A DNA stretch of 64,000 nt, from the NCBI GenBank assembly GCA_002633005.1, contig NMRA01000494.1, forward strand, positions 64,001 through 128,000. Direction: 5' to 3'. Source of the DNA: Phoronis australis. Taxonomy: Eukaryota > Phoronida > Phoronidae. Positions 27,701 to 36,347 of this stretch are shown here, in pieces (the stretch's first letter is position 1; each line of letters begins with the position of its first letter). The notes beneath the pieces were generated by a model. That model saw nothing but the letters and a program-made list of their open reading frames with translations. It made no database searches and was not told the DNA's origin. Position numbers and translations under genes: made by a program.

Positions 27701-29969
27701 TGGCTCTGCTTATGCTCTTTGGGAAATGTGGATTGGCTTTGCAACGTAGCGTTCATTTTAATAAATCTTGTCCATCAGTGGCGATATAACCACTGTGCAG
27801 AAGAAATATGCATCAAGACACACAAATTATGCATACACTCGCAAACTATAGTATATGTACTGCCAACTATGTATATTGTCAATGCATAAGATCTGCGATC
27901 TTGCGCACAAGACGCGATCAAGCCTATTGGGCGCGAAGTCACTATTCTCTCACGGCACCGGGCGTGAGTCATGGTTTCATTTTCGGCAAGTAAGTCGTTT
28001 GATCACTAACTGGAAAGTGGCGCCTCTTCTGGGAATTACATAAGAAAATATTGGTGTTGTGAATTTGTTGTCTATGATCTATGATGCAATACAAGTTTTA
28101 ATTGAAATTATGAGACTAATGAAGGAACGCGGGAAAAGTGAGCTATGAAGCGAGAGAGCTTACTCAAGGATCTAGGGGTGTGGTCCAATGGCATTCGAAC
28201 CGGAGACCTTTAGATTGGGATGCTGGATCCATTTGCCACACTGTATTTACATGTACGTAATAGCTGCGTCACGTTGGACACAGTAGCAACAGCATAGTAT
28301 GGAATGCAACATCTTCAATCTTATTTAGATCTGCGTGCAGCAAATTCGTCTCCTTCCGTACCCAGTGATTGTCAAAAATCGAAAGTAAGATCAAGTGGCC
28401 ATTTTGTCGTAGTTAAATTTTCGTTCGTAATCTCAGAAGGATTATTTTCTCAAACCGTCACCACAAGCGAAGCGTTTCGAATAGCAAACTGTGTCCGGTT
28501 TGATTGCTTGACTTCTGTACAGTTGTTTGTGTGTCGGAAGTCTAAGGACCCTTTGGCATCGTGTTCTTGCGAAGTCATTGCTAGATAATTTGGACCGCTG
28601 TTTTAGTATCGCCGTTTCAAATTTCCTTTAAGAATTTGTTTCTTTAAGTTGCAATTACTTCAAGGACCTTCGCTCTCGGTCTCTCTCATGTCGCAAGCCT
28701 CTACTATACCGCTGCCCTGCCAGCACGACAACGAACTCGAAATTCATTTAAGCCTTTTTATTTCATGCGGTTAAATGCAAATTTGAATCAAGACATCACA
28801 ATTCTCACCATCACACTGTTGTACAAAATCTGTTTTCAAAGACTAAACTGTTCACCGGCTTTCAATGCACGTCATTTGCGCGGATTTTAGCGCATGCCCT
28901 CTGAACGTGCTGACACGCATCTTGCTAAAATAACCAAATGACGTTGTAGGTTGTTTTTGCATAAAAACGGCAGTTGTTTGACCAAAAAACATGATATTTT
29001 CCCAAAATGTAATCGATTGTTCGTTTTCAATTCAGAGCGTCTCCGGGAAAATTTCTCCACAACGTGTTGGGTAAAGAGTGGTAGCAGACTGACCTGACGA
29101 GTAATCGCCATAGGATCGAAAACCCCACAATATCTTCCTTCCATGAATTACTATGGTTGTTTTTAGACCACAAAAATGTGATAATGATTTCGGTTCTACC
29201 TCGGTCATTATCACATTTTTGAAGTCGCAAAACTAACATAATGAGCTCGGTGAAAGTCAATAATTTTACAATAAACGTTAATTTTTGTTTTTGCAGAAAT
29301 CACTTTATGAAAGTTTGGCGGCCGAAGGAGCTCATTTGGATAAGCTAATCAACGGAGATAACACAACGGCTGCAAGCCCCAGGTACGTCACGCCTGGATG
29401 TAGATATGCAGACTTCGTCCAATAACATTGTTTAGGTCTAGTTTCAATCCCCGAATGCTGCATTTAAGAGTTTCTAAATAAATTATAAAACTATAGAACA
29501 TTCTTCTTAAAAGCTGTAGAACTAGACGTAGAGTTATAAACTTGACGTGCTTTCTTATGTCTGATTTCAGTGACAACTTACTGAAGGTTGAGATCTTCTT
29601 CGACCAGCTCAACTACGAACATATTTACCAAGTGGAGGCATTCTCCGTAAGTGGGCCTTCCGTATCTCTCATGCTACTAAAATAACTTCTTGAATAAACG
29701 CACCGCTCTGATATCATATAAATAATGTCTCGCTCTACTGAATAAACATGTCTCTAGTCAAAAGTTTTGAGCATCGTTGTAATTTAGTAACTTTCTTACC
29801 CTTTCAGTGGACGGATCTGTTAGCAGCACTAGGTGGAGTTGTTGGCCTCTTCCTTGGTATATCGGCAGTGGCCATCTTTGAATACTTTGAACTTGGAGTT
29901 ATCTTGATTGCTCATTGCTGCACGTCGCGAACAAAACAGAAAAGCTCTGTGTCTCCTGTACCTCGGTGA
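12742..29969 (+). CDS. DEG/ENaC-family sodium channel subunit, copy B (complete, 560 aa)
   Basis: Complete paralogue of copy A. Coding exons: 12742-12955, 18466-18598, 20282-20382, 20942-21030, 21900-22042, 22311-22420, 23703-23866, 24167-24283, 25085-25238, 26448-26523, 27185-27242, 29297-29382, 29571-29646, 29808-29969. All phases agree and total 560 codons plus TGA, a normal family length. The cytosolic N-terminus holds TCTNGVPNI (residues 43-51), where relatives have the gating His-Gly; here it is Asn-Gly. TM1 is about residues 59-80 (FSRIFWILISLAGT), followed by FPSITVCNLNPIR (104-116). The ectodomain carries HSFWSSHHGNCYTFN, LEQHEYIDK, MPFPDDMGTF and many cysteines. TM2 is about 512-544 with GVVGLFLGISAVAIFEYF; G524-I525-S526 is the selectivity filter, and the degenerin position before it is a small residue (Ala), as in non-activated channels. 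The short tail ends SSVSPVPR. The donor of exon 20942-21030 (GTGCCC) is the one weak border. Confidence 0.93.
16562..16996 (-). mobile_element. Penelope-like element remnant between 70-bp inverted repeats
   Basis: Two near-identical arms, 16562-16631 and 16926-16996, face each other; both contain TTAGCGACGTTGCGTCCGC. Between them lies, on the minus strand, the tail of a GIY-YIG nuclease of the kind fused to reverse transcriptases in Penelope-like elements. These elements often carry terminal repeats (pLTRs) in either orientation. The insertion sits in intron 1 of the copy B channel, antisense to it. The reverse transcriptase part is absent, so the element is strongly truncated. Confidence 0.6.
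16600..16920 (-). pseudogene. GIY-YIG nuclease C-terminal fragment (retroelement)
   Basis: Reading the minus strand from about 16920 to the TAA at 16600-16602 gives a continuous frame with one stop. It contains YDSAIFNHL, then TGA (16873-16875), then ATGHDF, VDWFRRGVKEAL and PSLNKRGGLRFDLSHVWDG. This succession (ATGH; WFxRGVKEA; PSLN; the GGLRF/L stretch) is what I know from the C-terminal GIY-YIG region of Penelope-like and related invertebrate RT proteins. The TGA occupies a position where a cysteine or similar residue is usual, so the copy is dead. The last codons and the stop lie inside the terminal repeat. Confidence 0.6.
18724..18871. mobile_element. MITE with CATGGGYGGCGCAGCA ends
   Basis: The left end CATGGGCGGCGCAGCA and the right end TGCTGCGCCACCCATG are inverted repeats with one mismatch over 16 bases. 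The interior carries degenerate repeats of CACTGAAAAAAGTAGGGGC and CCCC-rich stretches. A related element lies at 46415-46522. Non-coding, in intron 2 of copy B; superfamily not assigned. Confidence 0.65.
19689..20085. mobile_element. MITE with GAAACRGTCCC ends, copy 2 (inverted, with insertion)
   Basis: This matches 10628-10851 in reverse orientation. The arms (GAAACGGTCCCAAATGGGG at the left; AACTTAGCTGAGTCCC at the right) and the interior (TTTGTTTCGTTCTA, TTTATCTTTATTA) are shared. It is about 170 bases longer because unrelated sequence at about 19855-20020 interrupts it. It lies in intron 2 of copy B. Confidence 0.6.
24657..24897 (+). repeat. Compound microsatellite (AAT-type then TGACAG)
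   Basis: Imperfect AAT/AAC/AGT triplet runs are followed by about seven units of GTGACA/GTGATA, in the intron after exon 24167-24283 of copy B. The low-complexity open frames here (Asn/Asp/Ser runs) are a by-product of the repeat and not genes. Confidence 0.9.
25904..25940 (+). repeat. CCA trinucleotide microsatellite
   Basis: About twelve CAC/CCA units in tandem, in the intron after exon 25085-25238 of copy B. Open in all frames but with no splice or coding context. Confidence 0.9.
28150..28245 (-). repeat. Possible tRNA-derived SINE head
   Basis: On the minus strand TGGCAAATGGA resembles a pol III A box (TRGCNNAGYGG), and GGTTCGAATGC, 37 bases on, resembles a B box (GGTTCGANNCC). The spacing is shorter than in a normal tRNA and no cloverleaf closes, so this is at most a decayed tRNA-like SINE within the intron before exon 29297-29382. 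Confidence 0.25.
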
Positions 29970-30265
29970 CCTAATCTCATGTTTTAATTGATCATTTTCT
30001 GCGAGTCATGTCACTACAGTGTACGTGCTGATCTATTCAAGCAAAGTGGCTTCGTCAATGAGTCACTTCGGCATTAAATTTCTGCTTTCTTCAACGGAAA
30101 TGAGAATGATCGAACTGCATCACATCATAGGGAATATTCAGGACTTATTTGCACGAAACAGTTTCGCGGAACAAATGTAAGTTCTCTGCAGACTTCCACT
30201 CAATGTCATTTGAATCACAATGTCAGTGCTTATGGCAAACCTGCAATGCAGAATTGTATAAGTTG

Positions 30266-30271
30266 AATAAA
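30266..30271 (+). terminator. Polyadenylation signal of copy B
   Basis: AATAAA about 300 bases after the TGA stop at 29967-29969, followed by G/T-rich sequence. It is the first canonical signal after the gene. Confidence 0.5.
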
Positions 30272-30683
30272 ATTGTGGAGGTAAATTAACTTGAAACCGT
30301 GTTAGAGGGGGAGGGGGAAAGGGAGGGAGGAAGAGAGATTTAAAACGTTGATTAACTTATATACCAATTAATGAAAATAATGTGTCTGTGTACGTGCGTG
30401 TGTGCACGCGTGTATGAGTTGAGTACAACATAAAACAAATAAAGAATGTAAAATATGAGACCCTAATTATTATTTATTACTGATATATTTAACGTACCAT
30501 TCAAAAACTGACATGAGACATCAATGGTATGAGTAATTCAATAAATAAATAAATAAATAAACGTGACATATTAGTAAAATTAAGTATATGTAAAGAGGTG
30601 CTACATGTACATATCTACACTCCACAGAATACAACATGATAAGCAATTTGTTAATGTGTAAGTGATAACTGCATTTGCATATA

Positions 30684-30869
30684 CAGGGTTGTAGTGTGAG
30701 GTAGGCACACGTAGGCGCAGCCAACCACCTTTTTGTTTTTTAATGTAGTGCCTACCCACCGTAAGTTACGGTACAGTGGGGCGTGCGCGCACGTGGGCGC
30801 AGCCAACCACCTTTCTAAATATTGAGGTAGCGTCTAAAGGCGCCGTACGTGACGGTTAAGTGGGGCGTA
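30684..30869. mobile_element. MITE (GTTGTAGTG / GGCGTAGGCGCACG family), copy 1
   Basis: It begins CAGGGTTGTAGTGTGAGG and contains two GGCGCAGCCAACCACCTTT blocks and the motif CACCGTAAGTTACGGT. The reverse complement of 48250-48365 shows the same order of blocks (TTGTAGTGGGGCGTAGGCGC, then CCAACCATAGCGCCTAC, then CACCGTAAGTTACGTT). Non-coding dispersed repeat, probably a MITE that has grown by an internal duplication. Confidence 0.55.
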
Positions 30870-31176
30870 GTATTGAAACGATTACCTTACGGCATCAATG
30901 CGCTGCTAAGCTGACGACAGCATTGTTGCCGAACATTTCGGCGCGCGCGACCACCAGGCATGCTTCGATGAGGTATTGGCAAACATTAAATAGCACCAGT
31001 CTTACTTTGCTCTTTGAAGTGCACGCGGTTCCTGCAGCTGGTCATTCCAATGGACTCGTCCAAACGAGACGAAACATTGCTGACGAGTTATAAGTTAATT
31101 GATTTCTTTTAAATTTTGTGCCGCTCTGAAACGACAATCAGCTGGTTGCCAATTGGTACTAAAATATTTTAAGAAG

Positions 31177-32392
31177 ATGCCGAGATCAGAAAGCACGGCA
31201 CCAAATCCTGCTGAAAGTGACTCATTGGCTGAAACTAGTATTCCTGAAACGGATCCCTCCACGTCTGAAACGAAATTATCTGCTGGTGATCCAGATAATG
31301 ACTCGTCACAGTGGCCAAGCAAGTGGAATTGCGATCAGTGGATGGAATTCAAGAAAAAGTATCCTTGGTTGGAACACAAGGATGGAAAGCTGGGTTGCGT
31401 TTCTTGCTATACTGTACTAGACCTAGGTTTGATGAAAGAAAGTGGCATATCAATATCTTCGGAGTGGACACAGTTTCTGATAAAAGCAGCTGGAACTTCC
31501 CGACTGGCTAAAATTAAGTCGTTCAGGAGTAAAATCAGTCGTCATATGAGCTTTAAAGCCCACAACATTGCTCGAGGTATTGACGAAACGAAAAGTAAAA
31601 GAGCAATTGAAAATACAATGGTTAAAGTTACTGCTCATTAGCAGACCACAACGGAAAACGTCTTGAGAGCTTGAGAGCAGCATATTCACATACATGTATT
31701 CAAACAAATCGTCCGTTCACGATCACGAGCATCTCATAAATCTTCTAAAACTGAATGGTTTGAATTTGGGTGTTACGCTCCATTCTCGTTTCAGTGCAAC
31801 GTCCAGTTATGGCAGAAAATAGCAAGATAGCTGTGTTAGTCGATGAAGCGACAACGGTAAGCAAATTAAGCGAAGTGATCATTTACATACAATGTAAGAG
31901 CACCAATTGATGGTAGCGTTCCACTTTTTATAATGCTTGACCTTGTCCAGCTTGAACAACAAACTGCCGAATCGATTGAAGCGTCCCTCCTTAACAGTCT
32001 ACAACACTGTGGTTTTACGATAGAATATTTACACGAGCATCTCGTTGCATTTGCAAGTGACGGGGCCAGTGTCTTGACAGGAAAACGTTCTGAATTTGCA
32101 ACAAGATTACGCATACGCTTCCCTAGACTTTTGACAGGGCACTGCTTTAGAGTTAGCCGGTGAAGACAGAAACCTACACTAAAGTGATCGAAGTATTTTT
32201 GGGATTACTGCGATACTTGGAAAGTCCCACCTTCATTCAGAATCTTGCGCTGATGCATGATGTGCTAGAAGAGCTGTCAAGCCGTTCTGGGGATCTACAA
32301 TGCAGAACCACAACAATACCGCAAGCAGACAAGCTTCTTCGTCGGACGGTTCGCGTCCTCAAGTCTATGGTTGATAATCCCGGGCAGGCATA
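31177..32392 (+). pseudogene. hAT-type (KIAA1586/ZMYM-like) transposase, decayed copy 1
   Basis: An open stretch from ATG 31177 to TAG 31639-31641 encodes a Ser/Thr-rich leader, then WPSKWNCDQWMEFKKKYPWL and KLGCVSCY, and a KSFRSKISRH...FKAH block that looks like the zinc-binding N-terminus of KIAA1586-like proteins. Beyond the stop, the same protein continues in other frames: DHEHLINLLKLNGLNLG and TLHSRFSAT; VLVDEATTVSKLSEVIIYIQ; LEQQTAESIEASLLNSLQHC and LVAFASDGASVLTGK (hAT catalytic-region hallmarks); and ALMHDVLEELSS...ADKLLRR. The part normally following the WHCLNHRLELAV region is missing: HC is followed by a short remnant and then jumps to a more C-terminal region. Several frame changes show that it is dead. 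Whether it was a mobile hAT or a domesticated KIAA1586-like gene cannot be decided here. Confidence 0.65.
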
Positions 32393-32953
32393 AGCCACTA
32401 AACTGACATCCATTAAAGAGAAGAGGTTTGGGTGACTGGAAATGAAGGAAAACCTAAAAGGAACTACCGTGACCTTGCACCCTGGTCAGTGTTTCTGTGA
32501 AAAATATTTCGGCACCCCAAAAACCCTGGACTATAGGGCTAGGTTTTTTTGGTCGAAAACCTTTTTGTCTTCTTTGTGCATCTAATAGCCCCTTGACGTC
32601 TTTCAAATTTGATCTAGCCGTGTGACCTTATTAATGATCCAATCGAACTCAAACTTGGTGGGCCTTAGTTTCTCGGCATTCTTCGTCCATCTGGGAAAGA
32701 ATTTTTGTAATTGGAGACAAAAATTTTTTCGGCCCCCAAAAACCCCTGGCCTATACATGTAGGCCTAGGTTTTTTTTTGGTCGAAAACCTTTTTTCTTCG
32801 ATTTTAAAAATTCTTTGTGCATCTAATAGCCCCTTGTCTCCCCCCTCTACAAATGTAGGTATCATACTTTTCTTGGCCTTAGTAAGGGCCCAGGAGTGCC
32901 CCAAACTCACATACCCCCTTCACAATATCAGAAAAGTTGTGCCAAGATGAACT

Positions 32954-32954
32954 N
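32954..32954. other. Single undetermined base, probable contig join
   Basis: The N cuts a satellite unit (GATGAACT, normally followed by ACGGTTTTT) and joins it to the middle of the second hAT fragment. The blocks on both sides repeat each other. Confidence 0.6.
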
Positions 32955-33456
32955 ATGCTTGACCTTGTCCAGCTTGAACAACAAACTGCCGAATCGATTG
33001 AAGCGTCCCTCCTTAACAGTCTACAACACTGTGGTTTTACGATAGAATATTTACACGAGCATCTCGTTGCATTTGCAAGTGACGGGGCCAGTGCCTTGAC
33101 AGGAAAATGTTCTGAATTTGCAACAAGATTACGCGAACTCTTCCCTAGACTTTTGACAGGACCCTGCTTTAGAGTTAGCCAGTGAAGACAGAAACCGTCA
33201 ATAAAGTGATCGGAGTATTTTTGGGATTATTGCGATACTTGGAAACTCCCACCTTCATTCATAATCTTGCGCTGATGCATGATGTGCTAGAAGAGCTGTC
33301 AAGCCTTTCTGTGGATCTACAATGCAGAACCACAACAATACCGCAAGCGGACAAGCTTATTCGTCGGAAGGTTCACGTCCTCAAGTCTATGGTTGATATT
33401 CCCGGGCAGGCAGTAGCCACTGCACTGACATGCATTAAAGAGAACAAGTTTGGGTG
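32955..33456 (+). pseudogene. hAT-type transposase, decayed copy 2
   Basis: Near-identical to 31933-32420: LEQQTAESIEASLLNSLQHC, LVAFASDGASALTGK, a stop after the HC-like position (as in copy 1), then ALMHDVLEELSSLSVDL and ADKLIRRKVHVLKSMV. It starts directly at the undetermined base 32954 and shares the internal deletion of copy 1, so the two arose by duplication after the deletion, or represent two haplotypes or contig ends placed side by side. There is no start codon of its own and no catalytic core completeness; non-functional. Confidence 0.65.
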
Positions 33457-36319
33457 ACTGGAAATGAAGGGAACATAAAAGAAACTACCGTGACCTTGCA
33501 CCCTGGTCAGTGTTGCTGTGAAAAAGTTTTCGGCACCCCAAAACCCCATTACTATAGGCCTAGGTTTTTTGGTCGCAAAACTTTTTGTTTCGATTTTAAA
33601 AATTGTTTGTGCATCTAATAGCCCCTTGACGTCTTTCAAATTTGATCTTGCCGTGTGACCTAATTAATGATCCAATCGAACTCAAACTTGGTGGGCCTTA
33701 GTTTCTCGGCATTCTTCCTCCATCTGGGAAAGATTTTTAGGAATTGGAGACAAAAGTTTTTTCGGCCCCAAAAAAACCCTGGACTATACATGTAGGCCTA
33801 GGTTTTTTTGGTGGAAAACATTTTGACACCGATTTTAAAAATTCTTTGTGAATCTAATAGCCCCTTGTCTCCCCCCTCTAGTAATGTAAGTATCATACTT
33901 TTCTTCACCTTAGTATGGGCCCAAGAGTGCCCAAAACTGCCTACCTCCTTCAAGATATCAGAAAGTTGTGCCGAGATGAACTACGGTTTTTGGAAGTCAT
34001 ATCTTCATGACCAATAACCTGAAGACTACCAAACCGAGACGTTTTCAAAGCAAGGTTAAGGGCAAGTTTTAAAATGTGTCTTATTTGTAGGTCCCTGTCT
34101 CCTGCGGGGTCAAGGTTTAAGGTCAACGTCACAGACTACCCCCCAATTTTCCAACTTTAATCCTCTGCCGTGACCTTATTAGGCCTCACCAGAAGTGGCG
34201 ACTTACGTTTTTGGAGTCAGTAAGTAACAGGCTATCCAACGATGAAAGAAGTTTTGAAATCGAGGTCAAAAAATTTTTAGGCTGGAGAAAGGTCTCAAAA
34301 TGACGTCTTTCAAATTTGATCATGCCGTGTGACCTCATTAATGATTCAATCGAACTCAAAATTGGTAGGCCTTAGTTTCTCGGCATTCTTCGTCCATCAG
34401 ATAAAGAATTTTTCTAATTGGAGACAAAAATTTTTCCGGCCACCAAAAACCCCTGGACTATAGGCCTAGATTTTTATTTGGTCGATAACCTTTTTGTCTT
34501 CGATTTTAAAAATTCTTTGTGCATCTAATAGCCCCTTGTCTCCCCCTCCACAAATGTAGATATCATACTTTCCTTGGCATTAGTAAGGGCCCAGAATTGC
34601 CCCAAACTAACATACCCCCTTCACAATATGAGAAAAGTTTTGCCAAGATGAACTACGGTTTTTCGAAGTCATATCTTCATGACGAATAACCTGACGACTA
34701 CCAAACCGAGACATTTTCAAAGCAAGGTTAAGGGCAAGTTTTCAAATGCGTCTTATTTGTAGGTCCCCATCTCCTGCGGGGTCAGGGTTTAAGGTCAACG
34801 TCACAGACTCCCTACCAATTTTTCAGATTTAATCCTCAGCCGTGACCTTATTACGGCTCACCAGTGGTGACGACTTACGTTTTTGGAGTCAGTAAGTAAA
34901 AGGCTGTCCAACGATGAAAGAAGTTTTGAAATCGGGGTCAAAAAACTTTTAGGCGGGAAAAAGGTCTCAAAATGACGTCTTTAAAATTTGATCTTGCCGT
35001 GTGACCTCATTAATGATCCAATCGAACTCAAACTTGGAAGGCCTTAGTTTTTCGGCATTCTTCGTCCATCTGGGAAAGAATTTTTGTAATTGGAGACAAA
35101 AAAATTTTCAGTACCAAAATTTCCTGGACTATAGGCCTAGGATTTTTTTGGTCGAAAACCTTTTTTTCTTCGATTTTAAAAATTCTTGGTGCATCTAATA
35201 GCCCCTTGTCTCCCCCTTCTACAAATGTAGGTATCATAGTCTTCTTGGCTTTAGTAAGGGCCCAGGAGTGCCCCAAACTCACAAACCCCCTTCACAATAT
35301 CAGAAAAGTTGTGCCAAGATAAACTACGGTTTTTCGAAATCATATCTTCATGACCAATAACCTGAAGACTACCAAACCGAGACATTTTTAAAGCAAGGTT
35401 AGTGGCAAGTTTTCAAATGCGTCTTATTTGTAGGTCCCTGTCTCCTGCGGGGTCAAAGTTTTAGGTCAACGTCACAGACTCCCCCAAATTTTCCAAATTT
35501 AATCCTCTGCCGTGACCATATTAGGGCTCACCAGAAGTTGCGACTTACGTTTTTGGAGACAGCAAGTAAAAGGCTATCCAACGTAGAAAGAAATTTTGAA
35601 ATCGGAGTCAAAAATTTTTTAGGCGAGAAAAGGTCTCAAAATGACGTCTTTCAACTTTGATTTTGCCGTGTGACCTCATTAATGATCCAATCGAACTCAA
35701 ACTTGGTAGGCCTTAGTTTCTCGGCATCTTTCGTCCATCTGGAAAAAGATTTTTTGTAATTGGAGACAAAATTTTTTTGGCCCCCAAAAACCCCTGGTTT
35801 TTTTTGGTCGAAAACCTTTTTGTCTTCGATTTTAAAAATTCTTTGTGCATCTAATTGCCCATTGTCTCCCCCCTCTACAAATGTAGGTATCATACTTTTC
35901 TTGGCCTTAGTAAGAGTCCAGGAGTGCCCCCAACTCACATACCCCCTTCACAATATCAGAAACATTGTGCCAAGATGAACTACGTTTTTTCGAAGTCATA
36001 TCTTCATGACCAATAACCTGAAGACTACCAAACCGAGACATTTTCAAAGCAAGGTTAAATGCAAGTTTTCAAATGTGTCTTATTTGTACAGTACTGATCT
36101 AAAGTATTTTCCTATCGAACGTGGCTAGGCCGCGTCCGGACACGGGTTCCAAACCGTGGTTGGACCGAGGCTAGCCCCAGTCCGGACTTCGTCTGATCGC
36201 GGTTAATCGAAGTTAAATCGCGTCCGTGCTATGCCTTGGCTTTGTTTTTATTTCGCTCCGAAAGCTGGAAATACTGAGGGGTTACTGTAAGTAAGCGTAT
36301 GATGAGGCGATTACGTGTT

Positions 36320-36347
36320 CTACGGTAAAGTCGCGTGATTTTCGGAC
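36320..36347 (+). repeat. Dispersed repeat end, copy 1
   Basis: CTACGGTAAAGTCGCGTGAT followed by TTTCGGAC is matched with one difference by the reverse complement of 40585-40612. Both flanks continue with recurrent TTCGGAC/GTCCGAA words but diverge, suggesting ends of two members of an old non-coding repeat family. Confidence 0.4.

Larger units (their letters stand above)
29970..31098. other. 3' flank of copy B; no further gene
   Basis: The stop of copy B is followed by a 3' UTR with AATAAA at 30266-30271. Further on are a purine-rich run at about 30305, a short AAAT tract near 30540 and a MITE (30684-30869). No coding exon is supported. Confidence 0.55.
32393..36090. repeat. Tandem repeat array, ~670-bp unit
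   Basis: The phrase GGCCTTAGTTTCTCGGCATT recurs near 32659, 33691, 34368, 35038 and 35706. The last four are spaced 677, 670 and 668 bases, and the first gap is longer because the second hAT fragment interrupts it. Each unit also holds TAATAGCCCCTTGTCTCCCCC, CTCCTGCGGGGTCA and ACCAAACCGAGACATTTT. Copies differ by scattered substitutions, so this is an ageing satellite or local tandem amplification. It includes the 3' flank of the hAT fragment, which may have seeded it. The array ends near 36090 in single-copy-looking DNA. Confidence 0.85.

Noticed and set aside
30860-31093. 77-codon frame before the hAT fragment
   Set aside because: It starts in the MITE-like repeat and has no motif; probably chance.
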